Assembly (NCBI RefSeq): GCF_003429105.1
Contig: NZ_QVTD01000017.1
Location: 1 to 64,000, forward strand
Direction: 5' to 3'
DNA: 64,000 nt
Source: Peribacillus glennii
GTDB lineage: Bacteria; Bacillota; Bacilli; Bacillales; DSM-1321
Numbering within the stretch: position 1 is the first letter of the stretch; each line of letters begins with the position of its first letter. The position numbers were made by a program, and so were the translations under genes. Positions 51,980 through 60,011 of this stretch are shown here, piece after piece. Under the pieces are notes generated by a model. That model made no database searches. It was given only the letters and a program-made list of their open reading frames with translations, and was not told where the DNA came from.

Positions 51980-53542
51980 TTAACTGCCTATTTTAAAATG
52001 GTTTATATCCTTATACATGGTTGTTATATTCCTGCCATTTGACTTCGATTGATAGAGGGCATAGTCCGCCTTTTTAATAATTTCATCTATATCTGATGTG
52101 TCATTGTTAAACTGTGAAATCCCAAGAGAGATTGTGATATTTCTTCCTGTTGGAGTCCTTGCGGTTTCTACAGCAATTCTTATCCGTTCGGCTATATTGA
52201 ATGCAGTGTCTGCATCAGCAGCCTTAACTAGAATGCCGAATTCTTCACCGCCATACCTGAAATTCAAATTTCCCTCTCTGGAGTACGACCGGAGCGAAGA
52301 GGCGAGGCATTTTAGCACTTCATCTCCCGCTAAATGTCCAAATTTATCATTAATGCCTTTAAAGTGATCAACATCCAGGAGAATAAGGGAAAAAGGGATT
52401 TTATTCTCAAACCATTCCTCAATCACCTGCTGAAAGGTTTTTCGATTCGCCAGTCCTGTCAACCCGTCGATTTGATTTTCATTGTTTAATAATTCGATAT
52501 GTTTATTAATATGCTTGTATAACTGTTTCACTTCATAGATCCCGGAACTGATTTTTGGTTGGGAGGGAACTTGTTTTTTGTGTGCAATCGCATCTTCAGA
52601 ACCTTTTGCTAATAGATGGAGCGGCTTTGAAATACGATTCGCAATCAACCAGGAAACCAATAAAATCAATATAAACAGAGGTAACGATTTTATTATCGTT
52701 TGCAGTATCATATGGTTAAGTGGCCGCTCCAAGACTGTAACAGGAGTCTGGGATACTATCCCCCAGCCTGTATTCGGTTCATATGCATAACCCATAAAAA
52801 AATCTTTTCCTTTGGAATTCCGGACCTGCTGCGAGCCATTTTTACCCGAAAGGACCTTTTTCACGGTGTTGTTTGACAATGCTGAAGTATTGATTCTTGT
52901 TTTGTTAGGATGGAATATGATATTTCCATTCTGGTCGGTTACATAAACAAATGACCCATTCCCATAGAAATGCTCCGATAACATTTGGCTTAGTACATTT
53001 TCTTCCTCCAAGTAAATCGTACCGCCTACAAAACCCCCATATGCCCCATCACGGCTAAAAATAGGAGAAGAAATTAAAAGGATGAGCCGTCCTGATGTCG
53101 CTTTATAGGGCTTTGATATAAACCCTTTCTTAAGTTTCACCGCCATCTTGGCTGTTTCAGTATTTAATTGAATACCTGGCTTTAATCCTGCACTTGAAGG
53201 ACTAATATTCTGAATCACCCGGTTAGAATCAGCAATAAAAATAGAATTGAAGAAGTGCTTGTTCGCCGTTAACAGGAGATCCATTTCTTCTTGCGTAAAA
53301 GTATGATGGTTAGCCAGTTTTGCCACCGCATCCAATTTTTGCTGCATGGAAGTTATAAGTGTGTTAGTCTCTAAAGCTAGCTTTTTCGCATATTGAAAAT
53401 TGTAATCCAGATAGTTTGCCGTTAAAGACCTTTTATTAAAACTTATTGAAAGATATGTGCTTATGGTTGCAGTTAGCAAAACAGAGGCAATAACCAGCAA
53501 ACTAATCGTAAATCGGAGTGTATATCCTTTATTTGGTTTCAT
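51980..53542 (-). CDS. Membrane diguanylate cyclase with dCache sensor
   Basis: The product has 520 residues. Membrane helices lie at about 8-30 (LRFTISLLVIASVLLTATIS) and 270-295 (MILQTIIKSLPLFILILLVS) and enclose an extracellular dCache_1 sensor (about 32-268, with GGFVGGTIYLEEENVLSQML). A HAMP-like linker leads to a GGDEF domain with intact FRYGGEEFGILV near 431 and a substrate-type LLDVDHFKGINDKFGHLAGD. It makes c-di-GMP from two GTP in response to an external ligand. ATG 53542 lies about eight bases after AAAGGA; the in-frame ATG at 53551 overlaps that site. First gene of an operon with the PAS-GGDEF-EAL gene. Confidence 0.9.
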   Translation of the reverse strand: MKPNKGYTLRFTISLLVIASVLLTATISTYLSISFNKRSLTANYLDYNFQYAKKLALETNTLITSMQQKLDAVAKLANHHTFTQEEMDLLLTANKHFFNSIFIADSNRVIQNISPSSAGLKPGIQLNTETAKMAVKLKKGFISKPYKATSGRLILLISSPIFSRDGAYGGFVGGTIYLEEENVLSQMLSEHFYGNGSFVYVTDQNGNIIFHPNKTRINTSALSNNTVKKVLSGKNGSQQVRNSKGKDFFMGYAYEPNTGWGIVSQTPVTVLERPLNHMILQTIIKSLPLFILILLVSWLIANRISKPLHLLAKGSEDAIAHKKQVPSQPKISSGIYEVKQLYKHINKHIELLNNENQIDGLTGLANRKTFQQVIEEWFENKIPFSLILLDVDHFKGINDKFGHLAGDEVLKCLASSLRSYSREGNLNFRYGGEEFGILVKAADADTAFNIAERIRIAVETARTPTGRNITISLGISQFNNDTSDIDEIIKKADYALYQSKSNGRNITTMYKDINHFKIGS

Positions 53543-53806
53543 TCCAAACATCCTTTATTGGTAGGTAAAAGTAGGTAAGTGAGCAGCAATAATGACTAGT
53601 TATAAATACCTGATTGGTTATGGGTATTTTAGCTCACTTCTATAGAATCATATGTGTAACAACCTGTCCAACCGCCTTTAAGCACTATATTTGACATTTC
53701 AGCATGGTTTTTTAAGAGTTTAGCATGCGGAAATTTCCATTCAAGCATTTAAAGCAGAATTTTCCATACACGAAAATTTTTTCGAAGGAAAAAACAGAAA
53801 AAAATA

Positions 53807-53860
53807 GAGGCTGCCCATAAAAGTCGTCATTCAACAACCTTTTGGGACAACCTCGTTTTT
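53807..53860. terminator. Long hairpin of the GAGGxTGxCCCA type
   Basis: GAGGCTGCCCA pairs with TGGGACAACCTC (two mismatches) over about 30 bases, followed by T. It lies in the 53552-53883 gap, which holds no gene. No gene directly precedes it, so it may be part of a mobile or duplicated segment. Confidence 0.5.
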
Positions 53861-53883
53861 CACAATTTCAGACTAAAAATGTT

Positions 53884-54017
53884 TTAGTTATAAGTGGGGA
53901 TTTGTATTGTGTCAAGAAGCTGCTAGACCTTTAAGCCGTCAGGCAGCAGAAATACAAAGAATTTGGATCGGAAATTTTCACTTTTTGTAGTCCCGTCTCC
54001 ATAATAAATCGTATAGC
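53884..54017 (-). pseudogene. Decayed 3' end of a tcaA-like gene (copy of 39695-39829)
   Basis: The plus-strand DNA aligns with 39695-39829 from the stop codon onward: TTAGT(T/C)ATAA, GGGGATTT, TCAAGAAGCT, AGACCTTTAAGCC, AGAATTTGGA(T/A)CGGAAATTTT, AATCGTATAGC against ATCGTATAGC. Indels break the frame. The match stops at 54017, where a nagZ fragment on the other strand begins. Confidence 0.8.
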
Positions 54018-54148
54018 AGTCAATAAATGTTATTCGTATAAAAACATGGAAAAAAAGCAATTCCGGCGGGGGCTGATATGCTGCTAGTATGTGAAGAGCA
54101 CCAGCATCAATTGGAAGTATATAACGGTTTAGTTAATTCAGTAAAAGC
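54018..54148 (+). pseudogene. Decayed internal fragment of nagZ (copy of about 46199-46329)
   Basis: The DNA aligns with 46199-46329: GTCAATAAATGTTATTCGTA against GTCAATAAATACTATTCTTA, then AAGCAATTC, ATCAATTGGAAGTATATAAC and GGTTTAGTTAATTCAGTAAAA. It lacks the start, most of the barrel and a usable frame. It is joined directly, head to head, to the tcaA-like fragment. Confidence 0.8.
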
Positions 54149-54214
54149 TGATTGGAAAGTACATTACGGTTGTTTTAATGAGGAACAACCCCTCTCACTC
54201 GCAAAGGACCAATT

Positions 54215-54970
54215 TTATTTCAATTCAAAGATTCTGTGGGGCTCATCATATGCCACTGCGATATAAGGTTTCTTGTCATCTACAACCGTGATTCCCTGGC
54301 TTTCCCCTTTTATTTTGAGTTTATGTGTTTTGAGGATATTTCCTTTTTCATCAATAACGGTGATTTTGCTATTTGTGTAAAAATAAATTTTTCCATTATG
54401 GTGCTCTAAACCCTGCGGTACACCTTGATAAGGAATTTTAAATTGTTTTAGTATCTTTCCATTAAAGTCGGTAATGCTGAACAGCGGGGTGCCTTTATCA
54501 TTTTTCGCAGAATGGATAATCAGGCGATCGCGGTCGTTGTCTACCGCCAAAAGGCCGGAATTGCCTAAATTATCAAGGTGTAATGTATCGGTTATTTTAT
54601 TTTTGCTTACATCTACTTCATGGATTTTTAAGGGGTTTTTTCCTCCGCCATTCGCCACATATAACCGTCCGTTTTTATTTCTGACGTCCAATTCGGCTGT
54701 ATGGCCGGTTTTAAGCGGCGCAGTTGTTTTCACAAGTTTGCCGGTCAGTGTGTATTGCCTTATCCTGCCGCGGTCTTTCCCGATATCGAATCCAATATAC
54801 ATATGCCCGTTTGAGTACGCTATTCCTTGCATATTCTCTTTCGAATCCACATGGAATTTAGGCTTTACAACAGTATCATTTATCTCTAATTCTGCCTTGG
54901 AGCTTTTAATAAAGCCAGTAACTACAAGAAGTGACACAATCACAAAAAGAAGAATTTTTAATTTACTCAT
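54215..54970 (-). CDS. Secreted YncE/helveticin-like beta-propeller protein
   Basis: The product has 251 residues. The signal peptide MSKLKILLFVIVSLLVVTGF has no lipobox Cys. About five propeller blades follow, with recurrent strands such as NMQGIAYSNGHMYIGFDIG, TAELDVRNKNGRLYVANGGG and VPQGLEHHNGKIYFYTNSK, similar to YncE/SMP-30 and helveticin-J-type propellers. No catalytic residue pattern is seen. AAGGAGG lies four bases before ATG 54970; longer in-frame starts precede the ribosome site. Extracellular; ligand unknown. Its 3' end abuts the chimeric pseudogene scar, and no terminator is evident. Confidence 0.72.
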   Translation of the reverse strand: MSKLKILLFVIVSLLVVTGFIKSSKAELEINDTVVKPKFHVDSKENMQGIAYSNGHMYIGFDIGKDRGRIRQYTLTGKLVKTTAPLKTGHTAELDVRNKNGRLYVANGGGKNPLKIHEVDVSKNKITDTLHLDNLGNSGLLAVDNDRDRLIIHSAKNDKGTPLFSITDFNGKILKQFKIPYQGVPQGLEHHNGKIYFYTNSKITVIDEKGNILKTHKLKIKGESQGITVVDDKKPYIAVAYDEPHRIFELK

Positions 54971-55239
54971 GATGCCTCCTTGGTGATTATTCAATACATT
55001 ATAACCTAATGGTACATATTTTCAGGAAGCTGATAAAGGGATAAAGGACTTAACAATAATTTAAATCATTCCGTTTATAAGAAAAGTTTTATAGTTTATT
55101 ATAGATAAATTTACACTTAAATGGTATATTATACCTATTAAAAACCTAGGTATTGTGACGTATAAATCAGGTTGATACGATGTATTGTCTTGTTAGTCAC
55201 CTATTTTATAAATGATATGAAAGATAAGGGGCAATAGAA

Positions 55240-56538
55240 ATGAGACAGACACTAAAATCATTATTCATTTTTCTGGTTGCGGCAATTGTTTTCGCGTCTG
55301 CATTTTTACCTGGTGAAGCGGCAGCTGCGCCCGCTTCCGTGAAATGGGGCGGAATCACCGTCAAAAAAGGCGTTGTCGGGAAAGTAACAGCAGTAAAAGA
55401 GACAACTCTTGTTAAGATTGAGAAAAACAAGCTCAAAACAATCAAGAAAATAAAAAAAGGATCAGTATATGCCGTTTACAGTACGAAAAAGCTTTCGAAG
55501 ACAACGTGGTACAACGTTGGGAGCGGACATAATGTGAAAAAGGATAGTAGAGTGAAATATACGGCGGTTCCAAAGGAAGTCTTAGCGAAATTAAACCCGC
55601 CGAGTACAGGTCTGACGAAGGTCGGGATGGTCACGGATGTTGGGGGCGTTGATGACAAGTCCTTTAACCAATCGACATGGGAAGGGCTTTCGAAATTCGG
55701 CAAGGATACGGGTGTTCACTTTGCGTATAAACAGTCGAAAACTGATGCGGATTACGCTAAGAATCTTGAGGCTCTTACTAAAGACCGTTATGGCCTTATA
55801 TTTGGTGTCGGATATCTCCTGCATGAGCCAATCAGCAGTATTGCCATTAAAAATAAAAAAGGCAAATATGCCATTGTTGACAGCTATGTGAATCAACCGA
55901 ATGTGGCAAGCGTTGTATTTAAAGAGCATGAAGCCAGCTTCCTGGCAGGTGTGGTAGCTGGTCTTAAGACAGAAACTAATAATGTAGGTTTTATCGGCGG
56001 TATTCAATCATCGATGATAAAGGCATATGAGGCAGGTTTCGTAGCGGGCGTTAAAGCTGTCAACCCTTCCGCCGAGGTTGCGATTCAATATGCCGGCTCG
56101 TTTGGAGCGCCTGATAAAGGGCAGGCGATTGCTTCCGCTATGTATTCAGCGGGATCGGATATCATTTACCATGCATCTGGAGGAACGGGAAATGGCGTTT
56201 TTGCTGCAGCCAAGCAGTTAAAGATGAAAGATCCATCCCAAAATATATGGGTTATCGGGGTTGATCGTGACCAGCATTATGAAGGTATGGTAAAAGTGGA
56301 CGGCAAGGAATACAATGTAACATTGACGTCTGCATTAAAAAAGGTGGATGTTGCCGTCTATGATATAGCAAGCAGGACGAAAAAGGGGCAGTTCCCTGGT
56401 GGAAAAGCGATCTCCTACGGCATTGCGGAAAATGGAGTAGATGTAGCAACTGCTAACTTAGACTACAATACAATTAAAAAAGTAGAGGAATATAAAAAGA
56501 AAGTCAAATCCGGCGAGATTAAAGTTCCCCATAATTAA
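55240..56538 (+). CDS. BMP/PnrA-type nucleoside-binding protein fused to a WG-KYTA domain
   Basis: The product has 432 residues. A signal peptide (SLFIFLVAAIVFASAFLPGE, cleavage near AAA-AP) without lipobox Cys is followed by a WG-KYTA domain at about 34-108 (WGGITVKKGVVGKVTAVKET to VKYTAVPKEVL), as in the 6.2-kb protein. A short KLNPPSTGL linker leads to a complete BMP/PnrA periplasmic-binding domain at about 120-432: VGMVTDVGGVDDKSFNQSTW, GFIGGIQSSMIKAYEAGFVA, GVDRDQHY. Family members bind nucleosides for ABC importers and are normally lipoproteins. Here the lipid anchor is replaced by the wall-type domain and no ABC genes are adjacent, so a sensing or scavenging role on the wall is inferred. 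AAGGGG precedes the ATG. Confidence 0.82.
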   Translation: MRQTLKSLFIFLVAAIVFASAFLPGEAAAAPASVKWGGITVKKGVVGKVTAVKETTLVKIEKNKLKTIKKIKKGSVYAVYSTKKLSKTTWYNVGSGHNVKKDSRVKYTAVPKEVLAKLNPPSTGLTKVGMVTDVGGVDDKSFNQSTWEGLSKFGKDTGVHFAYKQSKTDADYAKNLEALTKDRYGLIFGVGYLLHEPISSIAIKNKKGKYAIVDSYVNQPNVASVVFKEHEASFLAGVVAGLKTETNNVGFIGGIQSSMIKAYEAGFVAGVKAVNPSAEVAIQYAGSFGAPDKGQAIASAMYSAGSDIIYHASGGTGNGVFAAAKQLKMKDPSQNIWVIGVDRDQHYEGMVKVDGKEYNVTLTSALKKVDVAVYDIASRTKKGQFPGGKAISYGIAENGVDVATANLDYNTIKKVEEYKKKVKSGEIKVPHN

Positions 56539-56555
56539 TCTTTTTTTTACGATAG

Positions 56556-56597
56556 AAAAGGATAGACAGTGTGAGATTCCGCTTGTCTATCCTTTTT
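56556..56597 (+). terminator. Terminator of the BMP fusion gene
   Basis: AAAAGGATAGACA pairs perfectly with TGTCTATCCTTTT across a 15-base loop, followed by T. The stretch to 56839 holds no other feature I can support. Confidence 0.88.
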
Positions 56598-56839
56598 GTA
56601 TTATTTGGATTTCATCGTGAGATTTTACATCCATTGTTGTACTTTTTATCCTTAAAAGTTTTGTCCTAATTATATACATTGAGAACTACTCTTTTTTGCC
56701 ATTGGTGCTGAAAGCAGTGTTATTGCAGAAGTAGGTATATTTACTTATATAGACGTTTCGAATATTATAAGTTTATGAATTTTATGGTAATAGTTTATTA
56801 AAAACATAAGGGAACTGATAGTAATCGCGGGAGGACTAA

Positions 56840-58669
56840 ATGTTTAGAAGGTTTATATTTTACGGATTCATTCTATTTCTTTTGATGAGCCATTCCATTC
56901 CAATTTATGCGGCAGGTGAAGGCCTGATATTTGAGCAAGGAAAAGGTTATGAACAAGGGGCATATCAATCAGAGGCTCCTCACCCTACTACATACAATTG
57001 GTCGAGACAGTCAAAGTATGAAGGTCCGTCCGTGCCTCAAGTAAAGTGGAGTTCTGGAAAGCTCGGTTCAGGTATCGCCATTGATAAAGATGGGATTATC
57101 TACATGGGGGGATATGCTGACGGGTCAGTCCATGCCCTTTATCCAAATGGGAAAACCAAATGGGTATACTCCCTTGGCAATGGTGAAGATGTGGAAATCG
57201 GGTCGACTCCAACCATAGGCAGTGACGGTACCATTTATATTGGCGCATTTAGCTGGGATCCTGAATCGGATAAGAAATTTTGTGAAGGAAGCAAATGTTT
57301 CCCAGGTGTTCTTGCTGCAATCTCTCCAGATGGTAAGGAAAAGTGGCGGACATTATTCGAAGATGCTGTAGCAGGTTCATCTCCATCCTTAGACAAGGAA
57401 GGGAACATTTACATTGGCACAGGATTATATAATTCACCTGGTGATTTATATAAGCTTGACCCAAATGGGAAAATCATTTGGAGCTTTAAGCCCAGGGATG
57501 TTTTTCCTGAAGGTAAAGCGCTTCATGACATAGGCTTTTATACTACCCCTACATTAATAAAAGGGGGATATATATGGGCACAAGGATTGTTTTTTAAAAA
57601 TCACGAATTCATAAAGGCTTCCACTGCTGAATTTGGGTCTGCTGCTGTTGCCGATGATGGTACCATCTTCAATGCGACTTATGTTGGTTCGGTAATCGCA
57701 CAAGCGCCAAATGGAGATTCCAAATGGGAACTAACGTTGGACGAGTCATATTTAAGTGCGGAGGATAATTGGTGTGCCAGGTTTGGACCGAGGATTTCTG
57801 CGACACCTGCAATTGCAGATAATGGAACCATTTACATTGGAGGCGAGGACGGCAAGTTCGTTGCAATAAATCCCGAAGAAGTTCGCAGTATGGGAATGGT
57901 TAGTCAATGTGATCAGCACATCTTCCATTCTAATACCTTTATGAAGTCGTGGAGCACTAACACGGATGGATGGAACCAGAGTGCGATCATCGATGCAAAT
58001 GGAATTATTTATATAACTGCTATAAACATGGAAACGTATATTAGCACTTTATATGCTTTCAATAAAAATGGCAGCTTAAAGTGGAAAATGAAAGGATATT
58101 CTGGGGATGTCGCGATTGGTAAAGATCAAACATTATATGTATATGGTCCTGATGGTTTAACAGCAATCGGACAGAAGCTGCCGAAAACTCCAAGAATAAA
58201 TCCGATAAGCGACAAATCAAATGAGATAACAGGATTAACTGAACCAAATGCAACCGTCCATGTAAGACGAGGAAAAGATACAATTGGATATGGAATAGCA
58301 AATCAGGATGGAAAATTCAGCATCATAATAGAAAAACAAAAAGCCGGAACAGTATTGGTTATAACAGCGGCTGATGATGAAGGAAATGAAAGTAAACCTG
58401 CGGGTGTTACCGTACAGGATAAAACAGCCCCTGCATCTCCAATAGTGAATCCCGTGACTGAGCGGCACACGGCGGTCAAAGGAAAAGCGGAACCAGGAGC
58501 ATCTGTGGTTATAAAGGCAGGAAAAAAGGTATACAAGGGGACATCAAATAAGTCCGGCAATTTCACAATTAAAATTGCAAAACAAAAAGCAGGAACGGTA
58601 TTACTCATAACAGCTGCCGATCAGGCGAAAAACACTAGTAAAGTAAAAAAAATAACCGTAAGCCATTAA
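56840..58669 (+). CDS. Secreted PQQ-like beta-propeller protein with two C-terminal Ig domains
   Basis: The product has 609 residues. A signal peptide (RFIFYGFILFLLMSHSIPIY, cleavage near AAG-EG) is followed by a propeller of seven or eight blades at about 50-445 with the PQQ-type repeat 'IGSDGTIYIGxxxxxLxAIxPDGKxKW' (SPSLDKEGNIYIGTGLYNSP; TPAIADNGTIYIGGEDGKFV). Two Big_6-like Ig domains follow at about 450-525 and 530-609 (ITGLTEPNATVHVRRGKDTI; VKGKAEPGASVVIKAGKKVY). No cofactor or catalytic motif is evident. GGGAGG precedes the ATG. Probable surface-exposed binding protein. Confidence 0.8.
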   Translation: MFRRFIFYGFILFLLMSHSIPIYAAGEGLIFEQGKGYEQGAYQSEAPHPTTYNWSRQSKYEGPSVPQVKWSSGKLGSGIAIDKDGIIYMGGYADGSVHALYPNGKTKWVYSLGNGEDVEIGSTPTIGSDGTIYIGAFSWDPESDKKFCEGSKCFPGVLAAISPDGKEKWRTLFEDAVAGSSPSLDKEGNIYIGTGLYNSPGDLYKLDPNGKIIWSFKPRDVFPEGKALHDIGFYTTPTLIKGGYIWAQGLFFKNHEFIKASTAEFGSAAVADDGTIFNATYVGSVIAQAPNGDSKWELTLDESYLSAEDNWCARFGPRISATPAIADNGTIYIGGEDGKFVAINPEEVRSMGMVSQCDQHIFHSNTFMKSWSTNTDGWNQSAIIDANGIIYITAINMETYISTLYAFNKNGSLKWKMKGYSGDVAIGKDQTLYVYGPDGLTAIGQKLPKTPRINPISDKSNEITGLTEPNATVHVRRGKDTIGYGIANQDGKFSIIIEKQKAGTVLVITAADDEGNESKPAGVTVQDKTAPASPIVNPVTERHTAVKGKAEPGASVVIKAGKKVYKGTSNKSGNFTIKIAKQKAGTVLLITAADQAKNTSKVKKITVSH

Positions 58670-58677
58670 ACGAATCT

Positions 58678-58704
58678 TGGGGTCAGTCCCCCAATGCTTT
58701 AAAG
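58678..58704. repeat. GGGGTCAGTCCCC-type palindromic repeat
   Basis: GGGGTCAGTCCCC followed by AATGCTTTAAAG, a relative of the 41-bp palindrome at 35937-35977. Confidence 0.65.
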
Positions 58705-58710
58705 TCATAA

Positions 58711-58743
58711 AGCCCTGGATCCCACTAAAAAGGATCCAGGGCT
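58711..58743. terminator. Bidirectional terminator between convergent genes
   Basis: AGCCCTGGATCC pairs perfectly with GGATCCAGGGCT across a nine-base loop. The T run is short. Confidence 0.7.
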
Positions 58744-58769
58744 ATTGTTAATCGAATCACCAAATAGAT

Positions 58770-59531
58770 TTAATGTTGATGACCAGGTGGTGTGGTTCCG
58801 CCTGGCGGCATACTGAATTTTAAATGTTCTTTGTGAGTTACAAAATAATGGTGAATATCGAAATGCGGCACTTCAAAGCCCGGGTGGCCATGAGGAACAA
58901 ATTCCACATCTGAATGCACGATCGCAGGCGAAGGCAGGCCTTTCATTCCGGGAATATTTACATAGTTCTTTCCGTTTGCAAAGTCTTCCTGGCTAATCAT
59001 TTGCTCAATGAAAACCAGCTTCCCTTTTTCAACTCCGTATATAGGTCCGAGCGGCAATTCAGCGGGGCTTCCCCAATGCTGTCCCATACCTGGAACACCT
59101 GGTGCCATTACATCTTTTGTACCTTCCAAACTAATGGAGCCATTAGGCAAATCCAGGACGTAATATTCCCATACTTTTTTACTTCTATCTAATAACACGT
59201 TTTCAGCACCGGTAGCTTTGGCGATATCCCTGGCTTTTACGGCAGGCCTGCCATTGTAAATCCTGGCAGCCAAAGTCTTGCCATTGACTTTAAATTCCTT
59301 TTTCTTTTCTTTAAAAGAGTATTTCAGACCTAACAGCTCGGAATAACCTTTTGCATCTACCCAGCCAGTGCCTGAGGCCCAGCGGGTTCCATCTCCATGT
59401 ACTTTCACGCCGTTTATTACTACCGAAATCTCTTGTGTTCCTTTTGGGGACTGGGCGCTTCCAGAAGGCAGCGCTATTTGGGCAGAGAGGGCTAACGCAA
59501 GTAAACTGGTAAAAAGCGTTTTCTTTTTCAT
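58770..59531 (-). CDS. Secreted His-rich protein with a copper-amine-oxidase-N-like and DUF5602-like region
   Basis: The product has 253 residues. A signal peptide (TLFTSLLALALSAQIALPSG, cleavage near GSA-QS) precedes an N-terminal region at about 30-110 resembling the copper amine oxidase N-terminal-like (stalk) fold (GTGWVDAKGYSELLGLKYSF). The C-terminal part at about 145-253 resembles DUF5602/TTHB210-like proteins: MGQHWGSPAELPLGPIYGV, then FVPHGHPGFEVPHFDIHHYF, ending in TPPGHQH. The cluster of His residues suggests metal binding, which is inferred. AGGAGG precedes the ATG. Single gene. Confidence 0.7.
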   Translation of the reverse strand: MKKKTLFTSLLALALSAQIALPSGSAQSPKGTQEISVVINGVKVHGDGTRWASGTGWVDAKGYSELLGLKYSFKEKKKEFKVNGKTLAARIYNGRPAVKARDIAKATGAENVLLDRSKKVWEYYVLDLPNGSISLEGTKDVMAPGVPGMGQHWGSPAELPLGPIYGVEKGKLVFIEQMISQEDFANGKNYVNIPGMKGLPSPAIVHSDVEFVPHGHPGFEVPHFDIHHYFVTHKEHLKFSMPPGGTTPPGHQH

Positions 59532-59812
59532 TACATTCCTCCTAGGTCAATTTCATATTGATTTACCAGATAATTCTAACACCATGTATTTAGGATGTAA
59601 ATGATTTAACGAACATTTTTTTCTTTATTAAGAACTAAGTGTAATGAGAATTCCTGTTCAGCTTTTCTTTTTTGCTGACTTGTTCTATTTTGATTTTTTG
59701 ATGCTATTCGGCCAAAATAAAACCGCCCACTGAAAAAGGCGATAAATTCATCTATTATTTATTAAGCTTTTATATCAATGCACTAAAAATAGATCAAGCT
59801 TATGATGCGTTT

Positions 59813-59840
59813 GGGGGTCTGACCCCCGGTGCTTTAAAGT
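59813..59840. repeat. GGGGGTCTGACCCCC palindromic repeat
   Basis: A perfect GGGGGTC-T-GACCCCC dyad followed by GGTGCTTTAAAG, the same layout as the units at 35937 and 58678. Confidence 0.7.
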
Positions 59841-59846
59841 GTTAAA

Positions 59847-59870
59847 GTTTAATCAATCGTTTGATTAAAC
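59847..59870. promoter_or_regulatory. 24-bp dyad GTTTAATCAA-TCGT-TTGATTAAAC
   Basis: Perfect 10-base arms around TCGT, close in sequence to the palindromes at 37543-37562 and 47554-47569. Operator-like; function unknown. Confidence 0.5.
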
Positions 59871-59928
59871 TACTAAAATACCAAAACAGGCAGCACTAAA
59901 TAAGTCATTACAGTAGCATTTGGCCAGG

Positions 59929-59984
59929 AAAAAACCCCTGACAGCGGGCGGCCTGTCTTTTTGCCAGCTATCAGGGACAAAAAC
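59929..59984 (-). terminator. Terminator of the LysM-M23 gene
   Basis: Read on the minus strand, CCCTGATAGC pairs with GCTGTCAGGGG (one G-T-type mismatch) and is followed by six T. Confidence 0.65.
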
Positions 59985-60011
59985 ATCTAACACTTCTTTA
60001 TATGAATCTAC

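Larger units (their letters stand above)
59532..60011. other. Intergenic stretch with repeats and a terminator
   Basis: About 480 bases holding a GGGGGTCTGACCCCC unit (59813-59840), a 24-bp dyad (59847-59870) and the LysM-M23 gene's terminator (59929-59984). No coding signal. Confidence 0.5.

Noticed and set aside
55580-55612. NPPS linker in the BMP fusion as substrate of the neighbouring Pro-Pro protease
   Set aside because: Known PPEPs prefer PP followed by x-Pro; this site lacks the second Pro and the genes are 22 kb apart, so the link is speculation.
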